The notes beneath the pieces were generated by a model. It had not been told where the DNA came from. It made no database searches and worked only from the letters and a program-made list of their open reading frames with translations. A stretch of 10,351 nt of DNA from UBA1049 sp964525815 (GTDB lineage Bacteria; Bacillota; Clostridia; Oscillospirales; CAG-382). The stretch covers positions 1-10,351 of the forward strand of contig CAZGJQ010000067.1 of the NCBI GenBank assembly GCA_964525815.1. Reading direction: 5' to 3'. Of the stretch, positions 1-7,855 are shown in pieces (position 1 is the stretch's first letter; the number at the start of each line of letters is the position of its first letter). The position numbers and the translations under genes were made by a program.

Positions 1-515
1 CTTCTGTCCTTGTCAATCGCATACGGTGCCATTTGCGATACTGTCAATGTTTTGCCGTCAAACTCTATCTGGGCGGAGGCTGTGAGCTTCTGATATGCGG
101 AAACCAGCGCGTTCTCCTTTTGAAGAAGGGGGACAATTTCGGCGGAGAAGCACTTCATTTCCAGCTCAATGTTTTTAAAGATTAAACCGCCGTATTTTTC
201 CTCAAGCACCGGTCTGAACGGAGAGCTGATAAGCATCCCGAAAAAGCATAGTAATGCCTCCTGCAAAAGGGGCATGCTCTCGTCCCTGAACCTGTTTTCT
301 TTCTCATAAAACTTATCTGTTGTGTCAATAGTATGCCTTATATGCGCCAATGTTCCCATGGTCATAATATAGGAATAAGCCTTTTCGTGCTCGTCGATAA
401 GCTCAAAGAGCTGCTGTGCGTTCTTAGCATCCCTTGCCTGCTCGGCAAGCCTTTTGTACAATGCCCTGTATTTTTCCAGGTCATATCTCTCGTACTTCAT
501 CTCCGAAAACTTCAT
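1..515 (-). CDS. M3-family oligoendopeptidase (PepF-like), N-terminal part, cut by window edge
   Basis: Reading leftwards from the ATG at 513-515, 171 codons are open before the gene leaves the window at base 1. The protein begins MKFSEMKYERYDLEKYRALY, the typical opening of clostridial M3-family oligoendopeptidases (cytoplasmic zinc peptidases that cleave short peptides). The visible part is the helical N-terminal region. The HEXXH zinc site lies further on and cannot be seen, so catalytic integrity is untested. A strong ribosome binding site, AGGGGAG, ends about 8 nt before the ATG. The gene starts 23 nt after the rsmB stop with no visible terminator between them, so it is probably the next gene of the same operon. 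Family assignment rests on the N-terminal motif only. Confidence 0.82.
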   Translation of the reverse strand, partial: MKFSEMKYERYDLEKYRALYKRLAEQARDAKNAQQLFELIDEHEKAYSYIMTMGTLAHIRHTIDTTDKFYEKENRFRDESMPLLQEALLCFFGMLISSPFRPVLEEKYGGLIFKNIELEMKCFSAEIVPLLQKENALVSAYQKLTASAQIEFDGKTLTVSQMAPYAIDKDR

Positions 516-538
516 AACAAACTCTCCCCTATTGATGC

Positions 539-1810
539 CTAAGCCTGATTTCTAATAATTTTGGCTATATAAAAGCCCTCTCCGACTTCCTCATACGGGA
601 AAAAGGTTCTCTCGTACTCAAGACAAAAATCGCTGTTTTTCTCTATAAAATCAGCTACGACAGCCTCGTTCTCGTTCCTGTTAATAGTACAGGTGGAATA
701 TATGAGTACTCCGCCCTTATTAAGATATTTGGAGGAAGATGATAATATTCGCTTTTGCGTATCAATTAGCTCTGCGAACCGCTCCGCCGATTTGTATCTG
801 ATTTCCGGCTTTGCCGCAATTACTCCCAAGCCGGAGCAGGGTACATCGCATATAACCCTGTCAGCGATTCCGGTCAGCTCCTCAATGACCTGTCTGCTGT
901 CGAAATGACGGACGGTAATTATTTTTATTCCGAGCAGCTCTGCATACCTTTCCACAAGACCGAGCTTGCTCTCGTGTATATCAAGGCTTATTACCCTGCC
1001 CTTGTTTCTCATATCAATCGCCGCTCCGAAGCTCTTTCCGCCCGGACAGGCACATACATCGATTACGGTTTGTCCCTCCTGTGCCTCAAGCATTGCGACC
1101 GCCTTTTGGGAGCCCAGCCCCTGAACATAATACTCCCCTCTGCTTAGCCTTTCAAGCACATAGCTGCTGCCCTTACCTACCGAAACGGTGGCTTCGGACA
1201 GAAACTCCGCCTCCACGCCGTGTCTCTCCAGCCCCTGTACCAGCTCGGCGGTTGCTGTTCTCAGCGTATTAACCCGCAGAAACAGCTGTTTTCTTACCAA
1301 AAAGGAGGATAATATCCTATCGGTCTTTTCTCTGTACTGTTCGTATAAAAGCTCATAAATACTATCACTTATGGAGTGCTTTATGTTGGGAGGAGCACCC
1401 TCAATGGCGGCGTTTACCTTCTCGGTGCTTCGACCTATATTACGCAGCACCGCATTTATAAATCCCGCTCTGCTCTTGTCCAGCTCTGTTTTTGCGACCT
1501 TGACCGTTTCGTTGCAGGCAGCGCTGGGAGGAACCTCCATAAAGAGCTGCTGCTGCAACCCCATTCTAAGTAAGATTTGTGTATCCATGTCCGGCTTTTT
1601 GCTTATAAAAAAGGATAAGACATAGTCCAAAAGGAGCTGTCTTTCGAGTACGCCCAGAACCAGCGACTTAAAAAAACGCCGCTCGACCTGATTAAAGCCG
1701 TATTTCTCCTTAAGGTTGCTCATCAGGATATTGGAATAAGCCTTTTTCTTTTGCATTCGTTTTAGCAGGTTAAAGCAGGCCTGCCTTGTTCCGGTCTTTT
1801 TTTCAATCAT
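539..1810 (-). CDS. rsmB: 16S rRNA (cytosine-5)-methyltransferase RsmB
   Basis: RsmB uses S-adenosylmethionine to methylate a cytosine of 16S rRNA (C967 in E. coli). The 423-residue protein has a NusB-like helical RNA-binding N-terminus followed by a Rossmann methyltransferase domain. Visible motifs are the SAM loop VIDVCACPGGKS, the PCSG motif with Cys about 325, and YSTCTIN with the catalytic Cys about 374, the two-cysteine pattern of RNA m5C methyltransferases. An ATG at 1885 is in frame, but it would add 25 residues (MPRAKAG...) encoded inside fmt. I chose the ATG at 1808-1810 because MIEKKTGTRQACFNLL aligns with known RsmB N-termini and GGGGAG lies about 8 nt upstream. It overlaps the end of fmt by 8 nt (ATGATTGA), which suggests translational coupling. 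Confidence 0.96.
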   Translation of the reverse strand: MIEKKTGTRQACFNLLKRMQKKKAYSNILMSNLKEKYGFNQVERRFFKSLVLGVLERQLLLDYVLSFFISKKPDMDTQILLRMGLQQQLFMEVPPSAACNETVKVAKTELDKSRAGFINAVLRNIGRSTEKVNAAIEGAPPNIKHSISDSIYELLYEQYREKTDRILSSFLVRKQLFLRVNTLRTATAELVQGLERHGVEAEFLSEATVSVGKGSSYVLERLSRGEYYVQGLGSQKAVAMLEAQEGQTVIDVCACPGGKSFGAAIDMRNKGRVISLDIHESKLGLVERYAELLGIKIITVRHFDSRQVIEELTGIADRVICDVPCSGLGVIAAKPEIRYKSAERFAELIDTQKRILSSSSKYLNKGGVLIYSTCTINRNENEAVVADFIEKNSDFCLEYERTFFPYEEVGEGFYIAKIIRNQA

Positions 1811-2729
1811 TAAAGCACTCCCCAACCTCTGCTTTGTTTCCTCTGAGATATTCCTCAGCGGTAACCCTGCCTTTGCCCTCGGCACACAGCTCGGTTATAA
1901 AAACGCTGCCCTCCGAGCAGGCTACCTCTATTCCGCTTCTCCCCGCCGAGAGTATGGTGCCGGGCTTGCCGCTCCCGTTCCCCGCCACAGCTCTCATAAT
2001 CTTAATGCGTCTGCCGCATAAAAAGCAAAAAGCACAGGGACTGGGATTTAGCCCCCGGATTTTGTTGACCGTCTGCTCGGCGGTTTGCTCAAAGCTGACA
2101 AGACATTCGTCCTTTTCTATCTTCTTGGCATATGTCGCCTGCTTGTCGTCCTGAACGCATCTCGGGATATTGCCGCTCTCGGCAAGCCGCATAAAATCGG
2201 TTATAGCTTTACCGCCTAAAAGTGCCATTTTGTCGTGGTACTCTCCCGCCGTCATATCCGGCGTAATATCCAGCTCTCTCTGCAGAATAATATCTCCGGT
2301 ATCAATTCCCTCGTCCATATACATAATGGTAATTCCGCCCTTGCTGTACCCCTCCATAATCGCACGGTTAATCGGAGCCGCTCCACGCAATCTGGGCAGC
2401 AGGGATGCGTGTATGTTGACACAGCCCAGCGGCGGTATATCAAGCACCGCCTTGGTCAGAATCTTCCCGTATGCGGCTACTATAAACAAATCCGCTCCGA
2501 CACTCCTAAGCCGGTTTATTACAGCCTCGTCCTTTAGTGTAGTCGGCGTAATAACCTCTATTCCGTGTTTAGCGGCAGTTTTTTTAACCTCACTCGGCTC
2601 CAGACGGTATCCCCTTCCCTTTGGCTTGTCCGGCTGTGAAAGAACAAGAACTATCTCCTGACCGTCCTCAATCAGAGCTTCCAGAGCCGCCGAAGCAAAG
2701 GCGGGAGTACCCATAAACACTATCTTCAT
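1803..2729 (-). CDS. fmt: Methionyl-tRNA formyltransferase
   Basis: Fmt transfers a formyl group from 10-formyltetrahydrofolate to Met-tRNAi, enabling bacterial translation initiation. The 308-residue protein matches the usual length. The formyltransferase domain opens MKIVFMGTPAFAS. The catalytic triad is visible as N105 and H107 in VNIHASLLPRLRGAAPINRA and D143 in DEGIDTGD. The C-terminal OB-like tRNA-binding domain covers roughly residues 205-308. A GTG lies directly before the ATG. The ATG at 2727-2729 is preferred because AAAGAGG ends 6 nt before it but only 3 nt before the GTG. The gene starts 16 nt after def and overlaps rsmB at its end. Fmt and Def act in sequence on the same N-terminal methionine, and this pairing is widely conserved. 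Confidence 0.97.
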   Translation of the reverse strand: MKIVFMGTPAFASAALEALIEDGQEIVLVLSQPDKPKGRGYRLEPSEVKKTAAKHGIEVITPTTLKDEAVINRLRSVGADLFIVAAYGKILTKAVLDIPPLGCVNIHASLLPRLRGAAPINRAIMEGYSKGGITIMYMDEGIDTGDIILQRELDITPDMTAGEYHDKMALLGGKAITDFMRLAESGNIPRCVQDDKQATYAKKIEKDECLVSFEQTAEQTVNKIRGLNPSPCAFCFLCGRRIKIMRAVAGNGSGKPGTILSAGRSGIEVACSEGSVFITELCAEGKGRVTAEEYLRGNKAEVGECFND

Positions 2730-2745
2730 CACTGACCTCTTTATT

Positions 2746-3210
2746 CTAATCTTCCGATTCTGTCGAAAAAACCTCGCTCGCCAAATCCGTGTAAAGAATT
2801 CCGTCCAGATGATTCAGCTCATGGCAATAGGCTCTTGCGATAAGCTCCTCTCCCGACACCGTAAATTCCTTTCCGTCCCTGTCCATGGCTCTTACCCTCA
2901 CCTTCATCGGTCTTTTTACAATACCATACCTTCCGGGAACAGAAAGGCAGGCCTCGTTCCCCTCCTGAACTCCCTCTTCCTCAATGATTTCCGGGTTGAT
3001 AAGCTCTATAATCCTCTCGCCGTTATCCACAATGGCAACCCGACGCAGAACGCCCACCTGCGGTGCTGCAAGCCCTATTCCTCCGGCAATTAGCATTGTT
3101 TCCCTCATGTCGTCCAGTAATCTTATAATCCTGTCGTCTATTCTTTCCACAAAGCGGCATTTCTTCCGCAGCGTGTCGTCCCCTTCTTCAATTATATTGA
3201 GTATCGCCAT
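2746..3210 (-). CDS. def: Peptide deformylase
   Basis: This metalloenzyme removes the N-formyl group from nascent proteins at the ribosome exit. The protein is 154 residues, normal for the family. All three signature motifs are intact: GIGLAAPQVG (about 44-53), EACLS with the metal-ligand Cys (about 86-90) and HELNH, the HEXXH metal site (about 130-134). EACLS in place of EGCLS is a known variant. Start: ATG at 3208-3210 with AAAGGTGAG a few nt upstream. It lies 42 nt downstream of priA and 16 nt upstream of fmt, as in many Firmicutes. Confidence 0.97.
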   Translation of the reverse strand: MAILNIIEEGDDTLRKKCRFVERIDDRIIRLLDDMRETMLIAGGIGLAAPQVGVLRRVAIVDNGERIIELINPEIIEEEGVQEGNEACLSVPGRYGIVKRPMKVRVRAMDRDGKEFTVSGEELIARAYCHELNHLDGILYTDLASEVFSTESED

Positions 3211-3252
3211 AATCTCACCTTTTGTTTTTACTGTTTATAGTGTTACCGCTCA

Positions 3253-5736
3253 TTATACAATAGAGGGGTTTATGTCCAGCTCAAGCTTTATTGCGGGTGG
3301 AAGAAGTGCGAGCAACTTCGAATATACCTCATTAAAATATGCTCTTGCCGCCGCATTGTCTCCATATTTTATGATTATGCGGTGTCTGTAACGCCCGCCT
3401 ATTTTATATATACCGTCCTTGAACGGTCCGAACTTTATCAGCCTTACTCCGGAATGTGTTTTTCGGTGGGTCTCGTCAAGCGATGCGGAAAGCTGCTTTG
3501 CATATTCCCAAACCGCATTCTCGTTCTCCCCCGAAATTCCGAACACCGCAATGGAGCAAAAAGGGGGGAACAGAACCGCTCTGCGGATGAGTATCTCACT
3601 CTCATAAAACCTCTCATAATTCTGCTCCGCCGCCAGCGTAAGAATCTCGTTATCGGGATTATAGGTCTGAAGCACCGCTCTGCCCCGCTTTTTTGCTCTG
3701 CCCGCTCTGCCCACGAGCTGAGTGATCAACGAGAACGTACGCTCACCCGCACGGAAGTCATTCATATACAGCAGGGTGTCCACCGAAATAACACCAACCA
3801 AGCTTACATTCGGAAAATCAAGCCCCTTTGCGACCATCTGGGTGCCGAACAGAATATCCGCCTCCCCCTCTCCGAAGGAGGCAAGCATTTTGTCGTGGGA
3901 ATATCGAGCGGAGGTGGTGTCCGTGTCCATGCGAATGAATTTAACATCGGGGAACCGTTCTATAATCTCGTCCTGTAACTTTTGCGTACCAAAGCCGAAA
4001 AAACCGATATGCTCCCCCCCGCATTCAGGGCAAACCCTGTGAGGCTCGCATACATATCCGCAGTAATGGCAGCTCAGCCGCTCCCCTCTTCTCTCCGTAC
4101 CGCTGTAGGCATGATATGTAAGGGATACCGAGCAGTTCGGACAGGTGTAAACCGCACCGCAGCTGCGACAGGAAAGATAGGAGTTATAACCCCTGCGGTT
4201 CACGAACATTATTGTTTGTTCTTTGTTCTCTGTATTTGCACTGGTCTCCGCCTCAAGACGACTCCCAATTAATTTGTCGGGAAAGACCTTTTCGTCACTT
4301 CGCAAATCCTCTATCAGGACCTCCGGCAGCTGTACGCCGCCGAAACGACCGGTTAACCTTATCAGCGTATAAATGCCGTTTTTTGCTTTATAAAAGCTCT
4401 CAATGGAAGGGGTAGCGGATGCCAAAACCATCAGGCATTTATTCACCTTACAACGGAAACGGACTATATCACGGGTATGATACCTAGGTGTAAGGTCGGA
4501 CTTGTAGGTGCTCTCCTGCTCCTCGTCCATAATTATTACACCGATATTCGATAAGGGTGCAAAAACCGCGCTTCTGGTACCGATAACAACATTTATATGC
4601 CCGTCCGTTATGCGTCTGTATGTATCTATACGTTCTCCGACAGACAGCATTGAATGAACAACCGCTAATTTTTCGCCGAATTGGGCTCTATATACCGATA
4701 GGGCTTGTGAGGTAAGCCCGATTTCCGGAATAAGAACAATCGCTGTTTTTCCCAAGGATACCGCTTTTTTTACCGCTTCGATTATCACCCTTGTTTTTCC
4801 GCTGCCTGTAACGCCGAACAGCAGCGCCGCTCTTGGCTCGGGACACATCATAAGCTCGTTAAGGGTATTCACCGCCTCGGTCTGCTCATCCGACAATGGG
4901 CTTTTTATGCTCTCTCCCTGTAGAAAATCCTCCGACTCGGCGTTTTCGTACGGTGTGCGTTCTATACGGTCCTCATACTTCTCGCAAATCCCCTTCTTCA
5001 CCAGTGCGGATACGACGGATGCGGATATTCCGCTTATCTCCTCTATTTCACCCACGCTTATTTTCGGATAATTCAACAGAAGGCTTATCAGCTCTTTTTG
5101 CTTTGGAGTTAGCTTGCCCGTTGCTTCGAGTAGCTGCTCTGCCTGCTCATTATCCACGGTCAGCCTGACCAGCTTTATCTTTTTTTGATTAATATGCTCG
5201 GTAACCTCGCTGTGCTTCTCAATAATTCCGTCCTTTACAAGTGAGAGAAGCAGCTTCTCGGTCTCCCTTCCGTACTCCGAAAAAATATCCTTCTCAAACG
5301 CCTTTTTTTTGCTCTTTATAAACCTGAAAAGAACCTCGGACACCGTGTTATATCCATCGGGCAGCTCCTCAACCGCATTTGTATAGAAGGTAGCGGTGCC
5401 TACGTTTATTCCGGGAGGAAGAACGGTCTTCATAGCGTTGCCGAAGGTGCAAAAAAAACGCTCCTTCATAAAAACGCACAAATCCACCAGCTCCTCCGGA
5501 ATATGAATAGGATAATCCATAATCCCACTGACCGGTTTTATCGCTCTGTAATCACAGGTCTCTGAAAAATTAACCACCACAGCACTCTTGGGCTTGTTTG
5601 CGTTGCCGAACGGAACCACGCATAGCGTCCCCTTGCTTACCGAGCTGCGAATCTCGAGCGGAAGAAAATAAACATACCGCCGGTCTATCCGGTATGGTAT
5701 ATCAAGTATATAGACGGCGGCGTATATTTTCTCCAT
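3253..5736 (-). CDS. priA: Primosomal protein N' (replication restart helicase PriA)
   Basis: PriA is a 3'-to-5' superfamily 2 helicase that recognises stalled or D-loop forks and reloads the replicative helicase. The protein is 827 residues, slightly longer than B. subtilis PriA. In order it has an N-terminal 3'-end-binding domain and winged helix, Walker A GVTGSGKT (about 308-315), Walker B as DEEQ (about 404-407; a variant of the common DEEH), LASATPS, a zinc-binding insert with eight paired cysteines (about 523-572), FGFGTQKL, GTQMVAKGLDFP, and QLVGRAGR (about 673-680). The ATG at 5736 gives the expected N-terminus. No Shine-Dalgarno sequence is visible: the 8 nt between the rpoZ stop and this ATG are A-rich, so initiation may depend on coupling to rpoZ. 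coaBC, usually found just before priA, is absent. Confidence 0.97.
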   Translation of the reverse strand: MEKIYAAVYILDIPYRIDRRYVYFLPLEIRSSVSKGTLCVVPFGNANKPKSAVVVNFSETCDYRAIKPVSGIMDYPIHIPEELVDLCVFMKERFFCTFGNAMKTVLPPGINVGTATFYTNAVEELPDGYNTVSEVLFRFIKSKKKAFEKDIFSEYGRETEKLLLSLVKDGIIEKHSEVTEHINQKKIKLVRLTVDNEQAEQLLEATGKLTPKQKELISLLLNYPKISVGEIEEISGISASVVSALVKKGICEKYEDRIERTPYENAESEDFLQGESIKSPLSDEQTEAVNTLNELMMCPEPRAALLFGVTGSGKTRVIIEAVKKAVSLGKTAIVLIPEIGLTSQALSVYRAQFGEKLAVVHSMLSVGERIDTYRRITDGHINVVIGTRSAVFAPLSNIGVIIMDEEQESTYKSDLTPRYHTRDIVRFRCKVNKCLMVLASATPSIESFYKAKNGIYTLIRLTGRFGGVQLPEVLIEDLRSDEKVFPDKLIGSRLEAETSANTENKEQTIMFVNRRGYNSYLSCRSCGAVYTCPNCSVSLTYHAYSGTERRGERLSCHYCGYVCEPHRVCPECGGEHIGFFGFGTQKLQDEIIERFPDVKFIRMDTDTTSARYSHDKMLASFGEGEADILFGTQMVAKGLDFPNVSLVGVISVDTLLYMNDFRAGERTFSLITQLVGRAGRAKKRGRAVLQTYNPDNEILTLAAEQNYERFYESEILIRRAVLFPPFCSIAVFGISGENENAVWEYAKQLSASLDETHRKTHSGVRLIKFGPFKDGIYKIGGRYRHRIIIKYGDNAAARAYFNEVYSKLLALLPPAIKLELDINPSIV

Positions 5737-5744
5737 GGTATTTT

Positions 5745-5996
5745 TTATACAATCTTAAACTCACCGGAGGAGATTTTTTGTATGGCGACCGAAACCGCTT
5801 TATCGTTTGCGGCATCTGCGGACATTTCTGTTTTTGTGTCCTTGCTGAACCTGTCAATTTCCTTTCGCTGCTCCGCAATATCCCTTGCCTCGTTTGCCTT
5901 TTGGGTTACATAACGGGCGCATTTTGCGGTTGCGATGACCAGCCTGTAACGGTTTACATTCTCGTTTGTAAGATTCTCCAATGATGGATACAGCAT
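5745..5996 (-). CDS. rpoZ: DNA-directed RNA polymerase omega subunit
   Basis: Omega is the small subunit that wraps the beta-prime C-terminus and helps RNA polymerase assemble. The protein is 83 residues. It begins MLYPSLENL and carries the conserved helix RYRLVIATAKCAR (about 16-28). A C-terminal segment, KAVSVAIQKISSGEF (about 66-80), corresponds to the conserved KPV-x-A-x-x-E-I-x-x-G region. The charged stretch between them is variable in the family. AAGGAGAA precedes the ATG by about 8 nt. It is 39 nt after gmk and 8 nt before priA, and the gmk-rpoZ pair is a Firmicutes standard. Confidence 0.93.
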   Translation of the reverse strand: MLYPSLENLTNENVNRYRLVIATAKCARYVTQKANEARDIAEQRKEIDRFSKDTKTEMSADAANDKAVSVAIQKISSGEFKIV

Positions 5997-6035
5997 TTTC
6001 CCATTCTCCTTTTATTATATGACTGATAGGTGCAT

Positions 6036-6653
6036 TTATATAAAATTCTTAATAAAGACTTCCGCATCAATACCGCTTTTATATTCGCCCTCGGAAATTG
6101 CTAAGATATCCCGTGCGGCTTCGTGAGCCTTGTTGTCCCTGTTAAGAATTATATAGTCGTAGTTTACAGCCGCTTTTATTTCGGTCAAAGCGGTTTCCAG
6201 CCTTTTACGGATAACCTCGCTGCTCTCGGTTGCCCGCTCATACAGCCTTTTCCTTAAGGAATGAAAATCAGGCGGCGTGATAAAAATCAAAACAGACTCG
6301 GGGAACTTCTCCTTTATCTGCATTGCGCCCTGAACCTCTATCTCAAGCAATACATTTATGCCTTCCTCAAGCTTTGAGCAGACAAATTCCTTTGGTGTTC
6401 CGTAAAGATTCCCGCAATACTCTGCGTGCTCCAGCATTTGATTGTTCTCCACCATCCGAAGGAAACGCTCTCTATCCACAAAAAAATAATTAACGCCGTC
6501 CTGCTCGCCCTCTCTGGGCGCTCTTGTTGTGGCGGAAACCGAATAGCAGAACCTTTCGCTCAGCTTGAGAAGCTCACCCAGCACCGTCCCTTTTCCGCTG
6601 CCGCTTGAGCCGGAAACAACGATGAGCCTGCCTTTTTTAGTCTCCGTTGCCAT
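6036..6653 (-). CDS. gmk: Guanylate kinase
   Basis: Gmk phosphorylates GMP (and dGMP) to GDP with ATP, a key step in GTP supply, and in Firmicutes the enzyme is a known (p)ppGpp target. The protein is 205 residues, typical in length. The P-loop GSSGSGKGT is at about 15-23, followed by the GMP-binding region SATTRAPREGEQDGVNYFF and the motif YGTPKEFV. EIEVQGAMQIK and a C-terminal lid segment with ERATESSEVIRKR follow. An in-frame TTG at 6674 would add seven residues. The ATG at 6651-6653 is preferred because it has GGAGAGG about 10 nt upstream and gives the usual N-terminus. The start overlaps the end of remA by 17 nt. Confidence 0.97.
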   Translation of the reverse strand: MATETKKGRLIVVSGSSGSGKGTVLGELLKLSERFCYSVSATTRAPREGEQDGVNYFFVDRERFLRMVENNQMLEHAEYCGNLYGTPKEFVCSKLEEGINVLLEIEVQGAMQIKEKFPESVLIFITPPDFHSLRKRLYERATESSEVIRKRLETALTEIKAAVNYDYIILNRDNKAHEAARDILAISEGEYKSGIDAEVFIKNFI

Positions 6654-6885
6654 TACCGTTAAACCTCTCCTCAAGAACCTGCGGCGTTTCTGCGGACAGA
6701 ATAATATGCTCGCTGTCCGTTATTAGCACCGCCCTTGTCTTTTTTCCGCAGCTCACATCAATAACCCTGCCTATATTCTTTGCGTCCTGAATAAGCCTTC
6801 GTACCGGAAGGGATTCCGGACTCGCCACAGCTACCACCCGACCTGCCGATACCATATTTCCGTAGCCTATATCTATCAGTTTCAT
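6637..6885 (-). CDS. remA: RemA-family DNA-binding regulator (DUF370)
   Basis: RemA is a small DNA-binding protein that in B. subtilis activates extracellular-matrix and osmoprotection genes and assembles into rings. Its role in this organism is inferred from family only. The protein is 82 residues: MKLIDIGYGNMVSAGRVVAV, then SPESLPVRRLIQDAK, then GKKTRAVLITDSEHIILSAE, which covers the whole DUF370 family. A longer in-frame reading from 6960 would add 25 residues that overlap yicC and are not family-like. The ATG at 6883-6885 has AGAGG 8 nt upstream. It sits between yicC (11 nt gap) and gmk, its standard place in Firmicutes. The tail NGNGNGD is unstructured and variable. Confidence 0.95.
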   Translation of the reverse strand: MKLIDIGYGNMVSAGRVVAVASPESLPVRRLIQDAKNIGRVIDVSCGKKTRAVLITDSEHIILSAETPQVLEERFNGNGNGD

Positions 6886-6896
6886 CCAAAAAACCT

Positions 6897-7775
6897 CTAC
6901 TCTATATTCTGTATCTGCTCTCTTATGCGCTCGATTGCGCATTTTGCATCTATAACCCACTTGGCGATTTCACCATCGTTTGCCTTTGAGCCTATTGTGT
7001 TTATCTCCCTGTTAAGCTCCTGCACCAGGAAATCCAGCTTCCTGCCCACTGCATTTTCCTCTGTGAGAACCTCCCTGAACTGGGAAAAGTGACTCTCCAG
7101 CCTTGCCAGCTCCTCGTTTATATCGGCTTTGTCCGCAAAAATCGCACACTCGGTCAGCAGCCTTGCCTCGTCAACCTCAACCCCTGCCAGGAGCTCGCCT
7201 ATGCGTTCCTTAATTCGCCGATTGCTCTCCAGCACGGATTCGGGAGCCCGCTCCGTGATTTTGGCGGTCAACCTCTCCAGCTCGGTTAGGTTCTTAAGTA
7301 TGTCCTTTTGCAGCTTTGTGCCCTCTCTTATCCGCATCTCAAGGAACTGACGGAACGCTTCCCTTACAACCGGCTCAACCGATTGCCACACAGTCTCCAA
7401 ATCCTCGTCCACCTTGCGAACCACAAAAACATCGTTCTTTGCCGCAATCATAGCAAGGGTTATATCATCCTTTGTATTATACTCCGATTTTATATCATTA
7501 AGCGCTTTTATATAGCTGTCCAGGAATTCCTTGTTAACGGAAAGGCTTGTTTTCTCCCCCGTTATGCTCTCGATAGAAATATATATATCCAGCTTACCTC
7601 TTGTAATAAAACCCGAGGCAAGCTGTCTGACCTTGTCCTCCAGCGGAGAAAAAAGCCTTGTAATCTTGATATTCGTGTCCGAATAACGGCTGTTTACCGA
7701 CTTAATTTCACATAGTATATCTCTTCCGTCCGAGGCCTCTTTGTATCGCCCGAAGCCGGTCATGCTTTTAATCAT
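6897..7775 (-). CDS. yicC: YicC family protein (endoribonuclease-like)
   Basis: Members of this family are ribonucleases involved in RNA turnover in E. coli and B. subtilis. The protein is 292 residues, the expected length. It has the N-terminal YicC domain (MIKSMTGFGRYK; CEIKSVNSRYSD, about 23-34) and the C-terminal DUF1732 region with QELNREINTIGSKANDGEIA (about 251-270), ending in IREQIQNIE. A TTG at 7796 is in frame, but it is followed directly by the AAAGGAAC ribosome binding site, so the ATG at 7773-7775 was chosen. It is the first gene of the housekeeping operon, following a near-consensus promoter. I see no defects. Confidence 0.95.
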   Translation of the reverse strand: MIKSMTGFGRYKEASDGRDILCEIKSVNSRYSDTNIKITRLFSPLEDKVRQLASGFITRGKLDIYISIESITGEKTSLSVNKEFLDSYIKALNDIKSEYNTKDDITLAMIAAKNDVFVVRKVDEDLETVWQSVEPVVREAFRQFLEMRIREGTKLQKDILKNLTELERLTAKITERAPESVLESNRRIKERIGELLAGVEVDEARLLTECAIFADKADINEELARLESHFSQFREVLTEENAVGRKLDFLVQELNREINTIGSKANDGEIAKWVIDAKCAIERIREQIQNIE

Positions 7776-7826
7776 ATTTATAGCTGTTCCTTTCAATAGC
7801 GAGTCTGAAATTCTTATTTGATTTAT

Positions 7827-7855
7827 ATTTTATCAAACTTTGAAATTATTGTCAA
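7827..7855 (-). promoter_or_regulatory. Near-consensus housekeeping promoter for the yicC operon
   Basis: On the minus strand, TTGACA (7850-7855) is followed by a 17-nt spacer and TAAAAT (7827-7832). That is a perfect -35 and a 5/6 -10 at optimal spacing. The predicted start is near 7820, giving a leader of about 45 nt before the yicC ATG. The -35 and spacer lie within the last codons and stop codon of the upstream membrane-protein gene, so the housekeeping block can be transcribed independently of the three genes before it. No terminator is visible between the two units, so read-through may add to expression. Confidence 0.75.

Noticed and set aside
1811..1885. Longer RsmB N-terminus from the upstream ATG at 1885
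   Set aside because: The extra 25 residues are encoded inside fmt and do not look like RsmB. The ATG at 1810 has a good ribosome binding site and the expected N-terminus.
3382..3978. Large plus-strand open frame (198 codons) opposite priA, and a similar one at 2170-2661 opposite fmt
   Set aside because: They lie entirely antisense to clear, conserved genes, have no recognisable motifs, and are explained by the codon use of the true genes.
4515..4530. PriA Walker B as DEEQ in place of DEEH, considered as a possible defect
   Set aside because: The catalytic acidic residues are intact, and a Gln at this place is common in related helicases and in clostridial PriA.
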